A stretch of DNA of 58,844 nucleotides from JBKEAJ01 sp047972135 (GTDB lineage: Bacteria > Bacteroidota > Bacteroidia > Bacteroidales > Prolixibacteraceae), in the NCBI GenBank assembly GCA_047972135.1, contig JBKEAJ010000043.1, positions 1 to 58,844 on the forward strand, read 5' to 3'. The translations under genes were made by a program, and so were the position numbers. A model generated the notes under the pieces. The model saw only the letters and a program-made list of their open reading frames with translations. It searched no databases and had not been told where the DNA came from. Shown piece after piece: positions 51,429 to 58,844 of this stretch. Within the stretch, counting starts at the first letter, position 1, and every line of letters begins with the position of its first letter.

Positions 51429-54308
51429 CTAATCCTTAAACTCTAATGTGCCTACGTCGAACATACCGCTGTTGGATGGAGACAATTGCAAGGTCATTAC
51501 CCGAAACTGCTCATTGCTACTTCCAAAGTGCGTGTACACTAAAGCTCTGACGGTAACGTTCTCCAATAATGCCTGCCTCCTAGTCCCATAGAAATTCACC
51601 TCTATCTTATATTTTCCCATAGGTGCTTTTTTCAGTCTAAACTCTTCGGGACCATAGCCTTGTGTCATGTCGTTAGAAATTTTTCCACCTATTAAAGTGC
51701 GGTTGCGGGAGTAACCACATCTTTCGTTGTTGGGGTCGGTAGTCCACAGGTCTATGTCTGTATTGTCGGCATCCCAGTCTACCACCACACGTATATCCAC
51801 AGGCATGTGCTTGATGAAGCAGTCGTTAATCTTTGATATATCAAGTCCTTTTGGGTGCTTGTTGATGATGTTATTTATGTCGTGAAGCACAATTAGTTCA
51901 ATACCGTTGAATCGAGAAATAATATCAAGGTCCCACTCTTTGTCAATGATGGTATATAGATTGTCAATAGCCTTCTGATATTCACCAAGATAGGCATAAG
52001 TCATTCCCAAGTCTATATATGAATGTGGCTCGAAAGAACGGGTTTTCATTATTTCTTTGAAGATATACAAGGCTTCACTGTAAAAGCCGTATTCTGACAG
52101 CTTTCGTCCGAGTGTACGCAATAGCTCCGGACTCTCCATTTCCAGCTCGGCAAGGTTGGAAAGCACTCGCAGTCCTGCTCTTTTCTCCCCTTTTTGAAAC
52201 AGATATGAGGATACATCAAAATAAAACGACGGCGATTCCTTGTATTTAGGCTTTAGCTCCAAATACTTATTATACAGATTTTCTTTGTCAGTAGCCTTAA
52301 ATTCAGACATATAGTCGGCATCGCTTTCCCATGCTTTTATTTCTATGGTCGAGGAGTTAGACTTGCTTCTTGATGTTTTTTTGTCGGCTTCCACTTCTGA
52401 TAGCTCTTCTGCTTCCTCCATTTGCAGTGCTGCTTCCCCCCTATTATCCAACATCTCCCGTACTGCTATTCTTTCTCCTATACCATCATCATCTAATATT
52501 TGCGCATCTGCGCTTTTCTCTTTTTTTATCGGTTTTTTATGTTCGGATTCCCACCATGCAATGTCATCTTTAAAGACCTTGCACAATCTTTCTATTCTCG
52601 ACTCTCGTGAGTCGTGTCGGGACTTATTTTGTAGAGATACGAGCCTATTATATTCTGCCAACAGCGATTGTGGCGGTGTGATTTTGTAGCGAACATAATC
52701 CGATACATCGTCCAAGACTATTAAAGAGGTTTCTGAACTCACAAGCCTATATTTCTTGCAATGTTCAAGAATTTCATCTCTGTTGTCGGCAATTTGCAGT
52801 GCTTTCAGTTTCTTTTGCGCCCACATTCTTTCTCCTACCCCATTTTCTAAACGCTGAGAATTGTCTACTGTAATCTCATAAGTGTCAGTTACTTCGTTGC
52901 CATAACCAAAGTGCAGCTTTATATTGTTTTTCGCCCCCTCTGCTATTCCGGCACAACTAAAATTGCCGGCGACGATAGTGCCTTTTGCAGGGTAAAAGTC
53001 CTTGATGTTGTCATGCGAATATTCTGCTCCAATAAACACCTTTGGAACAACTGTCATTAGCTTTTCAGCCGCGTCTGCGCTTAGTGTGGAAGCGTCAACA
53101 TAAACGCCTCCTGTTTTTGTGGCATAGGCTTCCAGTAATGTGTGATTTGCTGTGCCCGAAGAGTTTATGGCAATAATTGACGACGACGATAAATCTTTAC
53201 ATTCAAGCTCCCCAAAATTGGAAATACCCTCGGAGAATAATAGTATTTCGTCGCTGCTTATACTGTTGAAGTCTAAAGCAGCGAAGTTTGTTGCTCCGTC
53301 GTACTGTATTGTTTGAAGTTCCTCTATAAGCTCGTCGGACTTACCGCCCCTTACGGAATACGCCTTCTGTGAGTGAAGAACATTTGAAAAGCGGATAAGC
53401 TCTACTTTGCAATTGCCTACCCACGCAAGGTAGCTTTTTAAAAGAGCCAACTCCTTGTCAATATTTCTTTTGTCGCCCGATCCCGACTCATCCCATACCA
53501 AACTGATACTCGATGGTTTCTTTTTTGCTGATGTGCCAGCTTTGGGCGATAGATTGATATAGAAATAATTATCATTGCTGATAAGCCCTTTGTAAGTCTG
53601 CACAGTACTGATTTTGTCGGGCTTGGGCATGGCAAAAGCTATACGGCTGTCGAGCTTTACATTGCTCTGATTTAGTTCGCTTATATATGAGTTTCTGACA
53701 TTTGTAAATTCCAGATTTATAGCAGGATGAGAGCTTTTTACCACTTCCGGCTTATTCATGACAACCTCGACCTTTACAGAAAATTTCTCCAACTCGTGCT
53801 TAAAATTTACAGGTAGCTGATATACGTATTTTTCGTCTCCTTTAAGTTCTTGTTCAAATGCTATGAGAGCTTTTTTATATCCTTTTGCAGGAATTGGATA
53901 TACACGAGCTTTAAAATTGTTTCCTTTGGTTACTTCTACCAGTCCAGGGTCTATGTTCCTTCTGATAACAGATTCAAAGGCTTGTGTGGCTTTTTCTTTC
54001 TCCACCACTGCTCCTTCACGCATTTCCCCATTGACATCTAATGCAAATCTCGACACCGTAACACCATTGGCAAGTGGGAAGTTTAGCTCTCCTTCCATCA
54101 CCCTGTTGTTAGCGTTATAAAATTCCATTTCCAAGGTTGTGGTGGCGATATTTTCAAGAACAAAAACATCAACTTTTAGCTTTTTAATCTGAATCTCCGT
54201 TTCATTCTTAGATATATTCGAGGTGATTCGAGGAAAAATAATATCCTGCGCAAAAGTGTAACTTATCGTGGATGCCAATACCATTAGTGCAAGTAATTTT
54301 TTTTTCAT
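51429..54308 (-). CDS. Secreted VIT / VWA-like / TPR / DUF2135 protein
   Basis: 959 residues from the ATG at 54308 (MKKKLLALMVLASTISYTFA, signal peptide). The frame continues 21 codons upstream, but that part is the leader repeat found in front of two other genes and would bury the signal peptide. Domain order: VIT domain at ~25-150 (ENIATTTLEMEFYNANNRVM, NGEMREGAVVEKEKATQAFE), a von Willebrand A-like domain at ~245-420 (SLVWDESGSGDKRNIDKELA) with a non-canonical metal site, a charged linker, TPR repeats at ~690-815 (SYIDLGMTYAYLGEYQKAI), and a C-terminal DUF2135 beta domain (VDWDADNTDIDLWTTDPNNE, GPEEFRLKKAPMGKYKIEV). Probably a periplasmic or surface assembly protein; no partner is evident. 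Confidence 0.82.
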   Translation of the reverse strand: MKKKLLALMVLASTISYTFAQDIIFPRITSNISKNETEIQIKKLKVDVFVLENIATTTLEMEFYNANNRVMEGELNFPLANGVTVSRFALDVNGEMREGAVVEKEKATQAFESVIRRNIDPGLVEVTKGNNFKARVYPIPAKGYKKALIAFEQELKGDEKYVYQLPVNFKHELEKFSVKVEVVMNKPEVVKSSHPAINLEFTNVRNSYISELNQSNVKLDSRIAFAMPKPDKISTVQTYKGLISNDNYFYINLSPKAGTSAKKKPSSISLVWDESGSGDKRNIDKELALLKSYLAWVGNCKVELIRFSNVLHSQKAYSVRGGKSDELIEELQTIQYDGATNFAALDFNSISSDEILLFSEGISNFGELECKDLSSSSIIAINSSGTANHTLLEAYATKTGGVYVDASTLSADAAEKLMTVVPKVFIGAEYSHDNIKDFYPAKGTIVAGNFSCAGIAEGAKNNIKLHFGYGNEVTDTYEITVDNSQRLENGVGERMWAQKKLKALQIADNRDEILEHCKKYRLVSSETSLIVLDDVSDYVRYKITPPQSLLAEYNRLVSLQNKSRHDSRESRIERLCKVFKDDIAWWESEHKKPIKKEKSADAQILDDDGIGERIAVREMLDNRGEAALQMEEAEELSEVEADKKTSRSKSNSSTIEIKAWESDADYMSEFKATDKENLYNKYLELKPKYKESPSFYFDVSSYLFQKGEKRAGLRVLSNLAELEMESPELLRTLGRKLSEYGFYSEALYIFKEIMKTRSFEPHSYIDLGMTYAYLGEYQKAIDNLYTIIDKEWDLDIISRFNGIELIVLHDINNIINKHPKGLDISKINDCFIKHMPVDIRVVVDWDADNTDIDLWTTDPNNERCGYSRNRTLIGGKISNDMTQGYGPEEFRLKKAPMGKYKIEVNFYGTRRQALLENVTVRALVYTHFGSSNEQFRVMTLQLSPSNSGMFDVGTLEFKD

Positions 54309-54376
54309 CTGTTTATAATTTTGCAATAAGCTGTAAGCTATAGGCTTTATGCTTTTGCTGTTTTTAATCATCCTCC
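54302..54376 (-). repeat. Dispersed leader repeat, copy 3
   Basis: About 75 bp matching 15385-15460 almost base for base, from GGAGGATGATTAAAA to the ATGAAAAAA start of the VIT/DUF2135 gene. A shorter diverged piece (54747-54776) carries AAAGCCTACTGCCTACAGCA, related to the repeat core. Confidence 0.8.
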
Positions 54377-54486
54377 ATTTATAATTAAAAAGGTTCGTTT
54401 CGTTAAAAACGCTATATTACTAATAATATTGTATAAGTAGAACATTACAAAATTTCAATACATTGCTTCGCATAAATATCAACGAA

Positions 54487-54718
54487 CATCTATCCCCCTA
54501 CGGGGAATGTAGGTATTTCTTCGCCTACATCTTTTCTATTAAGCTCTAAGTCCTACGGACTAAACCTTAAATCTGTATTTTCTGTATTAAAAGGCTGAAA
54601 GCCTTGTATTTAATAGCGAGGGAAGAAGCCCTGCGCAAAAACAATCCGAAGCATATCAAGCACCGAAAGTGCTATAGACGGTAGAGATTGCTTCGTCGCA
54701 AGCTCCTCGCAATGACGT
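54487..54718. repeat. Mini-hairpin repeat array R3 ending in a TTGCTTCGTCGCAAG-type element
   Basis: Same modules as R2 in the same order: CCCCCTACGGGG, shared ACATCTTTTCTATTAAGCTC, AGTCCTACGGACT, AAGGCTGAAAGCCTT, a GGGaagaagCCC-like element, GCACCGAAAGTGC. It then adds GATTGCTTCGTCGC...CTCGCAATGACG at 54686-54717, a palindromic repeat that I know from many unrelated bacterial genomes. The array lies between the VIT/DUF2135 gene and the first 577-residue gene. Confidence 0.8.
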
Positions 54719-54776
54719 TCGTGTATTTCTAAATAAAGGCTGCTCGCTTAAAGCCTACTGCCTACAGCATTTTTTA

Positions 54777-54830
54777 AACCCTAAACAACTAAACTCTAAA
54801 CTTCAAACCCCAAACCCTAAACCCTAAACT
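54777..54830. repeat. Telomere-like TAAACCCT tract
   Basis: Degenerate tandem 7-8 bp units (TAAACCC, TAAACT, CAAACCCC, TAAACCC) over ~50 bp, ending at the stop codon of the 577-residue gene. Related tracts occur at 29360-29410, 56660-56692 and 58568-58600, in the latter two as single CGATT(A/C)AAC-type units. Confidence 0.65.
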
Positions 54831-56562
54831 ATTTACCACCCTGCGATGCTCGCCACTTGCGGATTTTTGATAAAAATATGATAATATATGCTAGCCATAG
54901 CAATAAATGTAAGCTCAATGGCATGCGCTGATATGTTAATTCACTTCTATAATACAATGCGGAGTATATATATTGGTCTATAAAAAACAGCATAAACGGA
55001 AAGGCTGTGAGCGATAAAATCTGTACCACCCCACGTTTCAGCTTGTTGTAATTGCGTAGTGGCAGACATCCGCAAACGACAAGCCCAAGGCAAACGACTA
55101 TTGATATTAACCTCCTCAGATCTCCGTCTGAGGCTATAGACACTAAACTTATAAATATGATAATTAATGCTGCTGATACTAAGGCGAATAGGACTGTCTT
55201 GTGTGAATAAACACGTATTATAAGCACAAATACAGCCAAAGAAAGAGCAAAGTATAAGAAAGTTGTAAACGTGCCGATAGGGATGATACAGGTAAAAAAA
55301 GCATCGTGAAGATTGGAGGCGACATGATTTAGTTCTATTTCTCTAATATCAACGTTTTCTATCATCTCGGTCTCTGTGGAGTTACCATAACGATGATTTG
55401 GTGCAATATTCTTGTTCATAGCATTTGGATAGTTGTGTGTCAATTGGGACACTGTCTGGAAGTTATCGGTATATATATTCCTCAATGTTACTAAATCCAG
55501 ATTATTGCCAATCTCGTATTTGTTTAGCACGTCTATGCAGCTTTGCATAAGACTATCAAACTCTCTAGGGTCGTTCCTATCCATAAACTTTATTACCCAT
55601 TTATTTAGTCCACTCCGTGTCTGTAAAACCTTTGAAAAATCGTTATTCATATATCTATATGTATGTGTAGGAAGTTCCTTGATGCCTATGTCTGACAAAA
55701 GCTCGGGATATTGCTCGTAAAATATTTGTATTCTAAAAGTATTATAGTTCCGGAAGGAGTTGCGAGTGTCTAGCTCTTGTTTATAAAGTGTTCTATATAC
55801 CAAAAGATTATTTTTGTCTGTAAACACCATATAATCACTGTTGTCCAAAGCTGCTCCGCATATTGCGAGGCGTTTGCTCTTTGCTTCTTTATCTTCGACT
55901 TCGTCAGCTATAACAACACTTGTTGGCTCATTACCTGAATAGCTTGTGTGATTTCTGAATACTTCCAAATCGTCATCGTCCAGATTGATAGTATTGAGCT
56001 TGAATACAATCATTGTATCATTATCCCTAGCCTCGTGAAATATCAGCGAGTCGTAGAGCTTCGGATAAGCTCTGTTATATATTTCGTAGTAATCTGCGTT
56101 TGTAGGAATAAAAGCCATAGCCTTGTTTATGAGGTGCATATCTTCGGCAACTTCCTTTGGATTATAGTTGTGTCTGATATGCAGGTCTCTTCCAATTTCG
56201 ACGGGAACGTAAAAACTGATAAGTCCGAAGAAAATAATAAATTGCAAAATAAACTCCTTGACAATGTTCCAATAAGTGTATGGATACAGGCTTTTCAAAG
56301 CATTGTTACGGAAATATGCAATAATCCAAAACACCAACGCCAACACAGCTGTGATTAGTTGTATCTGAAAGATGCCCGAAAAGTAAATTCGAGGTATTCC
56401 GCTTGAGTAAGTCAGACTTTTGGCGTCAGTAGCCAATAGTCCTGTTAAGATTGATATAATGTGTAGGGCGAAGATAACGACCATCATCCATACAAACCTT
56501 GTGTTCCATATTATCGGGTGATTCTTCACCAGATAAAGATTGATGTTTTTTATTACTTGCAT
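54829..56562 (-). CDS. Multipass membrane protein, 577 residues, tandem paralogue B
   Basis: No named family is recognised. It starts MQVIKNINLYLVKNHPIIWN, with three N-terminal membrane segments (~26-48, ~66-84, ~104-124) and about four or five at the C-terminus (~420-560). Between them is a ~290-residue soluble part, probably outside the cytoplasm. It has exactly the same length as the gene at 56700-58433 and nearly the same first ~90 residues (FSGIFQIQLI-TAVLALVFWI, AYFRNNALKS), but the loop and C-terminus have diverged. The layout resembles proteins that accompany ABC exporters in Bacteroidota. A promoter lies ~56 bp upstream, so it can be expressed apart from its paralogue. Confidence 0.7.
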   Translation of the reverse strand: MQVIKNINLYLVKNHPIIWNTRFVWMMVVIFALHIISILTGLLATDAKSLTYSSGIPRIYFSGIFQIQLITAVLALVFWIIAYFRNNALKSLYPYTYWNIVKEFILQFIIFFGLISFYVPVEIGRDLHIRHNYNPKEVAEDMHLINKAMAFIPTNADYYEIYNRAYPKLYDSLIFHEARDNDTMIVFKLNTINLDDDDLEVFRNHTSYSGNEPTSVVIADEVEDKEAKSKRLAICGAALDNSDYMVFTDKNNLLVYRTLYKQELDTRNSFRNYNTFRIQIFYEQYPELLSDIGIKELPTHTYRYMNNDFSKVLQTRSGLNKWVIKFMDRNDPREFDSLMQSCIDVLNKYEIGNNLDLVTLRNIYTDNFQTVSQLTHNYPNAMNKNIAPNHRYGNSTETEMIENVDIREIELNHVASNLHDAFFTCIIPIGTFTTFLYFALSLAVFVLIIRVYSHKTVLFALVSAALIIIFISLVSIASDGDLRRLISIVVCLGLVVCGCLPLRNYNKLKRGVVQILSLTAFPFMLFFIDQYIYSALYYRSELTYQRMPLSLHLLLWLAYIIIFLSKIRKWRASQGGK

Positions 56563-56617
56563 TCTTATAAATCTTTAGACCAACAGCCCAGATATTGGAT
56601 ATTAGCCAGGGCAGGCA

Positions 56618-56648
56618 CAAATGTACGGGCGAAAAATATTTCGTCCCA
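56618..56648 (-). promoter_or_regulatory. Candidate promoter of membrane paralogue B
   Basis: On the minus strand: TTG (56646-56648), ~20-nt spacer, TACATTTG (56618-56625). Good -7, weaker -33. Confidence 0.5.
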
Positions 56649-56699
56649 ACCATTCCCCGTACGAACGATTAAACCTTAAACAATTCAACATTACATTCA

Positions 56700-58433
56700 T
56701 TATTTACTATCAGGCATCGCCTGCCATCTGCGGATTTTTATCAAATATATCAGTATATAAAGTAAGCAAAATACAAAATAAGAACTCCATAGTGTAGTGT
56801 CGAAAGTATCAATGCTAGTTTCGGTGCATTCATCTAGAAAAATACAGACAAGCAGCAGTGTTATAGGAACAGCAATTAGCGACAAAACAGATATCACCCC
56901 ACACCTGAGTTTATTGGCAAACAAAGGCAGCCAGCCAGCCAGCATAAACAATATGGACAGTAGGCAATATCCTAATATTATGTTCTCGTCATTAAGGATA
57001 TTAGAAGAAAAAATCCATAAGGATACAATAAACGAAATGATGACAACTATTGCAAAAGTAACTATCGCAAAGAGGATAACTCTCCATGAATAAGACCTGA
57101 ACACAAGAAGGATAAGAGTTAGAGCAAGGGCTGATAAGAGTAAAATATTCAATTCAAAATGATCTATGAAGCTACTAAAGAATGCTTTATGAGTTTTTCT
57201 ATATAAATTCTCCAACTTATAGTCATCGACATAAATCTTGTTTAAATCACTAATTTTGTTAGAGTCTACTGCCATATCCATTGCATCTTCACCATGTGAA
57301 TACGTATGGTATGGTGAAACTGTATAAGTGAAGGATTTTACATTATCACTATATATCATTCTCAGCATGTCTAGGCTCAGATTGTTACCAATCTTGTATT
57401 TGTTGAGTATGGCAAGATAGCTCCGCATTAATTCGTCAAACTCCTGAGGGTCATTTCTTTCGACAAATTCTATTACCCATTTATTGCTGAGGCATCTGTA
57501 TGAAAATATCCGCGAATATTCACGTTCTGTTCTATGGTTAGTTGGTACTGTTTTTTTGCCACTAATCTCTGACAGTATTCCATCGTCATAAAGGTATTCA
57601 TAGCTCGAAAGAGCCTCAATACCAAAGTCTTGCAGAAGCTCGGGAAACTCTTTGTAATAATACTCTATCTCTAATTGGTTGTAGTTCAGTATAGAGTATT
57701 CGTCATAATCGATAGTTTCCTTGCAGCCATATTTGTAAACTAGCAAGCTGTCCTCAAATATTACAAATCCACCTGGCACAATGTCATATTTTTCACTATG
57801 TCTCTGAATAGCTTCACTTGTCAGTGTTGGATTATACCCTATTGTTTCTGAGTGCTTAGTTACAACAGAGTTTAAGCGGCATACAATGAGAGTATCGTAA
57901 TAATCATTGAATATCAGAGAGTCGTATATCTTAGGGTATGCTCTGTTATTAATGTGGTAATCGTATTGTTTCTTGGGAATAAAAGCCTGTGCCTTGTTAT
58001 GTATATGAGCCTCCTTAGCCAGTGTTTCTGGATTGAAATTGGTTTTCACATACACATCTTGCCCATAAAGCATCGTGAAATAAAAACTTATCAAACCAAA
58101 GAATACAACAAACTGAATCAGAAACTCTTTAAGTAAGCTCCAGTAGCTTACAGGATATCGACTTTTCAAAGCATTGTTACGAAAATATGCGATAATCCAA
58201 AACACCAACGCCAAGACCGCTATGATTAGTTGTATCTGAAAGATGCCCGAAAAGTAAATTCGAAGTTCATGGCTATATTCCATCAACCTTTCGGTGCCAG
58301 TTGCTAATAGACCCGTTAAGAACGATATAATGTGTAGGGCGAAGATAACGAGCATCATCCACACAAACCTTGTGTTCCATATTATCGGGTAATTTTTTAC
58401 CAGATAAAGATTGATATTTTTTATTACTTGCAT
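56700..58433 (-). CDS. Multipass membrane protein, 577 residues, tandem paralogue A
   Basis: Upstream member of the tandem pair, starting MQVIKNINLYLVKNYPIIWN. Same topology: three N-terminal segments, a large soluble region (~130-430) and four to five C-terminal segments ending SYFVFCLLYILIYLIKIRRW. The soluble part keeps NRAYPKIYDSLIF, NKYKIGNNLSLDMLRMIYSD and FVERNDPQEFDELM in common with paralogue B, so these are likely functional. DNA identity is high at the 5' end, including out-of-frame stretches, which points to a recent duplication or ongoing gene conversion there. No promoter is seen; it may be cotranscribed with the gene truncated at the right edge. Confidence 0.7.
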   Translation of the reverse strand: MQVIKNINLYLVKNYPIIWNTRFVWMMLVIFALHIISFLTGLLATGTERLMEYSHELRIYFSGIFQIQLIIAVLALVFWIIAYFRNNALKSRYPVSYWSLLKEFLIQFVVFFGLISFYFTMLYGQDVYVKTNFNPETLAKEAHIHNKAQAFIPKKQYDYHINNRAYPKIYDSLIFNDYYDTLIVCRLNSVVTKHSETIGYNPTLTSEAIQRHSEKYDIVPGGFVIFEDSLLVYKYGCKETIDYDEYSILNYNQLEIEYYYKEFPELLQDFGIEALSSYEYLYDDGILSEISGKKTVPTNHRTEREYSRIFSYRCLSNKWVIEFVERNDPQEFDELMRSYLAILNKYKIGNNLSLDMLRMIYSDNVKSFTYTVSPYHTYSHGEDAMDMAVDSNKISDLNKIYVDDYKLENLYRKTHKAFFSSFIDHFELNILLLSALALTLILLVFRSYSWRVILFAIVTFAIVVIISFIVSLWIFSSNILNDENIILGYCLLSILFMLAGWLPLFANKLRCGVISVLSLIAVPITLLLVCIFLDECTETSIDTFDTTLWSSYFVFCLLYILIYLIKIRRWQAMPDSK

Positions 58434-58629
58434 TCTTGTTGATTTTCAGTTCTGTCCTTACATTGCCACTAATCATTTGGGCTAAAGCCATTCTGAGAGG
58501 GCGGGTGTTTATATTATTCCTCCAGCTAAAGCAGGAGTCTATTCATGTAATTTACTAAACATCAGATAATTAAACTCTAAACCTTAAACGATTCAACATT
58601 ATATTTCATCACATCATCACATTATCTCG

Positions 58630-58844
58630 CTACTGACTGAAGAAACGCCGTGTTGATTTTGTTATATCTCTCACCATCAGTGCATTAATATTGCCTTGTT
58701 CAAGAGCCTTCCACACTTCTTTCATGCTTGCTGCTTTTAGGTGAACAATGTGCATCCCCCCGTTATACTCAATCTTTGGCGAATACTCGGCAAAAGCACT
58801 CATCAGCTCTTCCCTACTATTTGAACAGTCTATTTCTATCACTA
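58630..58844 (-). CDS. C-terminal fragment, possibly an ABC transporter ATP-binding protein
   Basis: Only the last ~71 codons are in the window (stop at 58630); the frame is open at the right edge, so a GTG at 58842 is probably internal. The visible part (EIDCSNSREELMSAFAEYSP, then NGGMHIVHLKAASMKEVWKA, ending TRRFFSQ) has the alternating pattern of the C-terminal tails of ABC exporter ATPases, and the following genes are membrane proteins of the kind found beside such exporters. This identification is weak. The gap to paralogue A (58434-58629) holds a telomere-like unit and CATCACATCATCACATTA but no gene. Confidence 0.35.
   Translation of the reverse strand, partial: VIEIDCSNSREELMSAFAEYSPKIEYNGGMHIVHLKAASMKEVWKALEQGNINALMVRDITKSTRRFFSQ

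Noticed and set aside
56426..56653. Two similar small frames antisense-shifted at the starts of the 577-residue genes (also 58273-58491)
   Set aside because: They are alternate-frame shadows of the duplicated 5' ends; their similarity only reflects DNA identity.

Overview
The window is about 59 kb of AT-rich chromosome from a member of the Bacteroidota, most likely the order Bacteroidales. Three observations support this. Promoters repeatedly match the Bacteroidota consensus (TTTG, then 18-20 nt, then TAnnTTTG) instead of the sigma70 type. Several proteins are typical of the group: long LysS with a C-terminal extension, single-chain PurL, the TGS/uridine-kinase nucleoside kinase, LacZ as a lipoprotein, VIT/VWA/DUF2135. 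Shine-Dalgarno sites are mostly absent. No tRNA, rRNA, CRISPR array, transposase or phage gene was recognised.

Layout. 1-488 is the start of an M81 (MlrC-like) lipoprotein running off the left edge. 740-6672 is a minus-strand housekeeping operon lysS-gpsA-pgi-xseA-xseB. 6944-13815 is plus strand: leuS, a YitT-family membrane protein, an M23 peptidase-like protein and lepA. A RecD-like helicase (minus) converges on lepA. 15453-20224 carries a DsrE/YedF-like protein, a YfcE-like phosphoesterase, gyrA and a TPR protein, ended by a very strong hairpin. Then come minus-strand purL, a secreted PQQ-like beta-propeller and lipoprotein beta-galactosidase. uvrA and a nucleoside kinase are on plus. A hemerythrin/LuxR pair, a DUF695 protein, uvrB and a UvrD/PcrA helicase are on minus, so three excision-repair genes lie within 12 kb. 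A DUF1624 acyltransferase-like gene is followed by the histidine operon hisG-hisD-[satD-DUF3307]-hisC-hisB, with a decayed AlbA_2-type gene behind hisB. The right end has a DUF418 membrane protein, a VIT/VWA/TPR/DUF2135 protein, two tandem 577-residue membrane paralogues and the tail of a further gene.

The most interesting locus is the two-gene cassette inside the his operon (about 46.18-47.74 kb). Its first gene is a SatD-family protein. It keeps what look like the two metal-binding aspartates of class III nucleotidyl cyclases, 43 residues apart, and ends in a helix-turn-helix. Its second gene is a DUF3307 multipass membrane protein. Both ends of the cassette carry 24-bp palindromes at exact 29-bp spacing (two copies upstream, three downstream), and the two outermost copies are identical. 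This resembles a self-regulated cyclase-like sensor plus membrane effector, or a mobile cassette. Both readings are inference.

The intergenic regions hold dispersed repeat families: a leader repeat of about 75 bp that sits directly on start codons (three copies), modular arrays of mini-hairpins (three loci), telomere-like TAAACCCT tracts, and a possible three-way-junction RNA downstream of purL.
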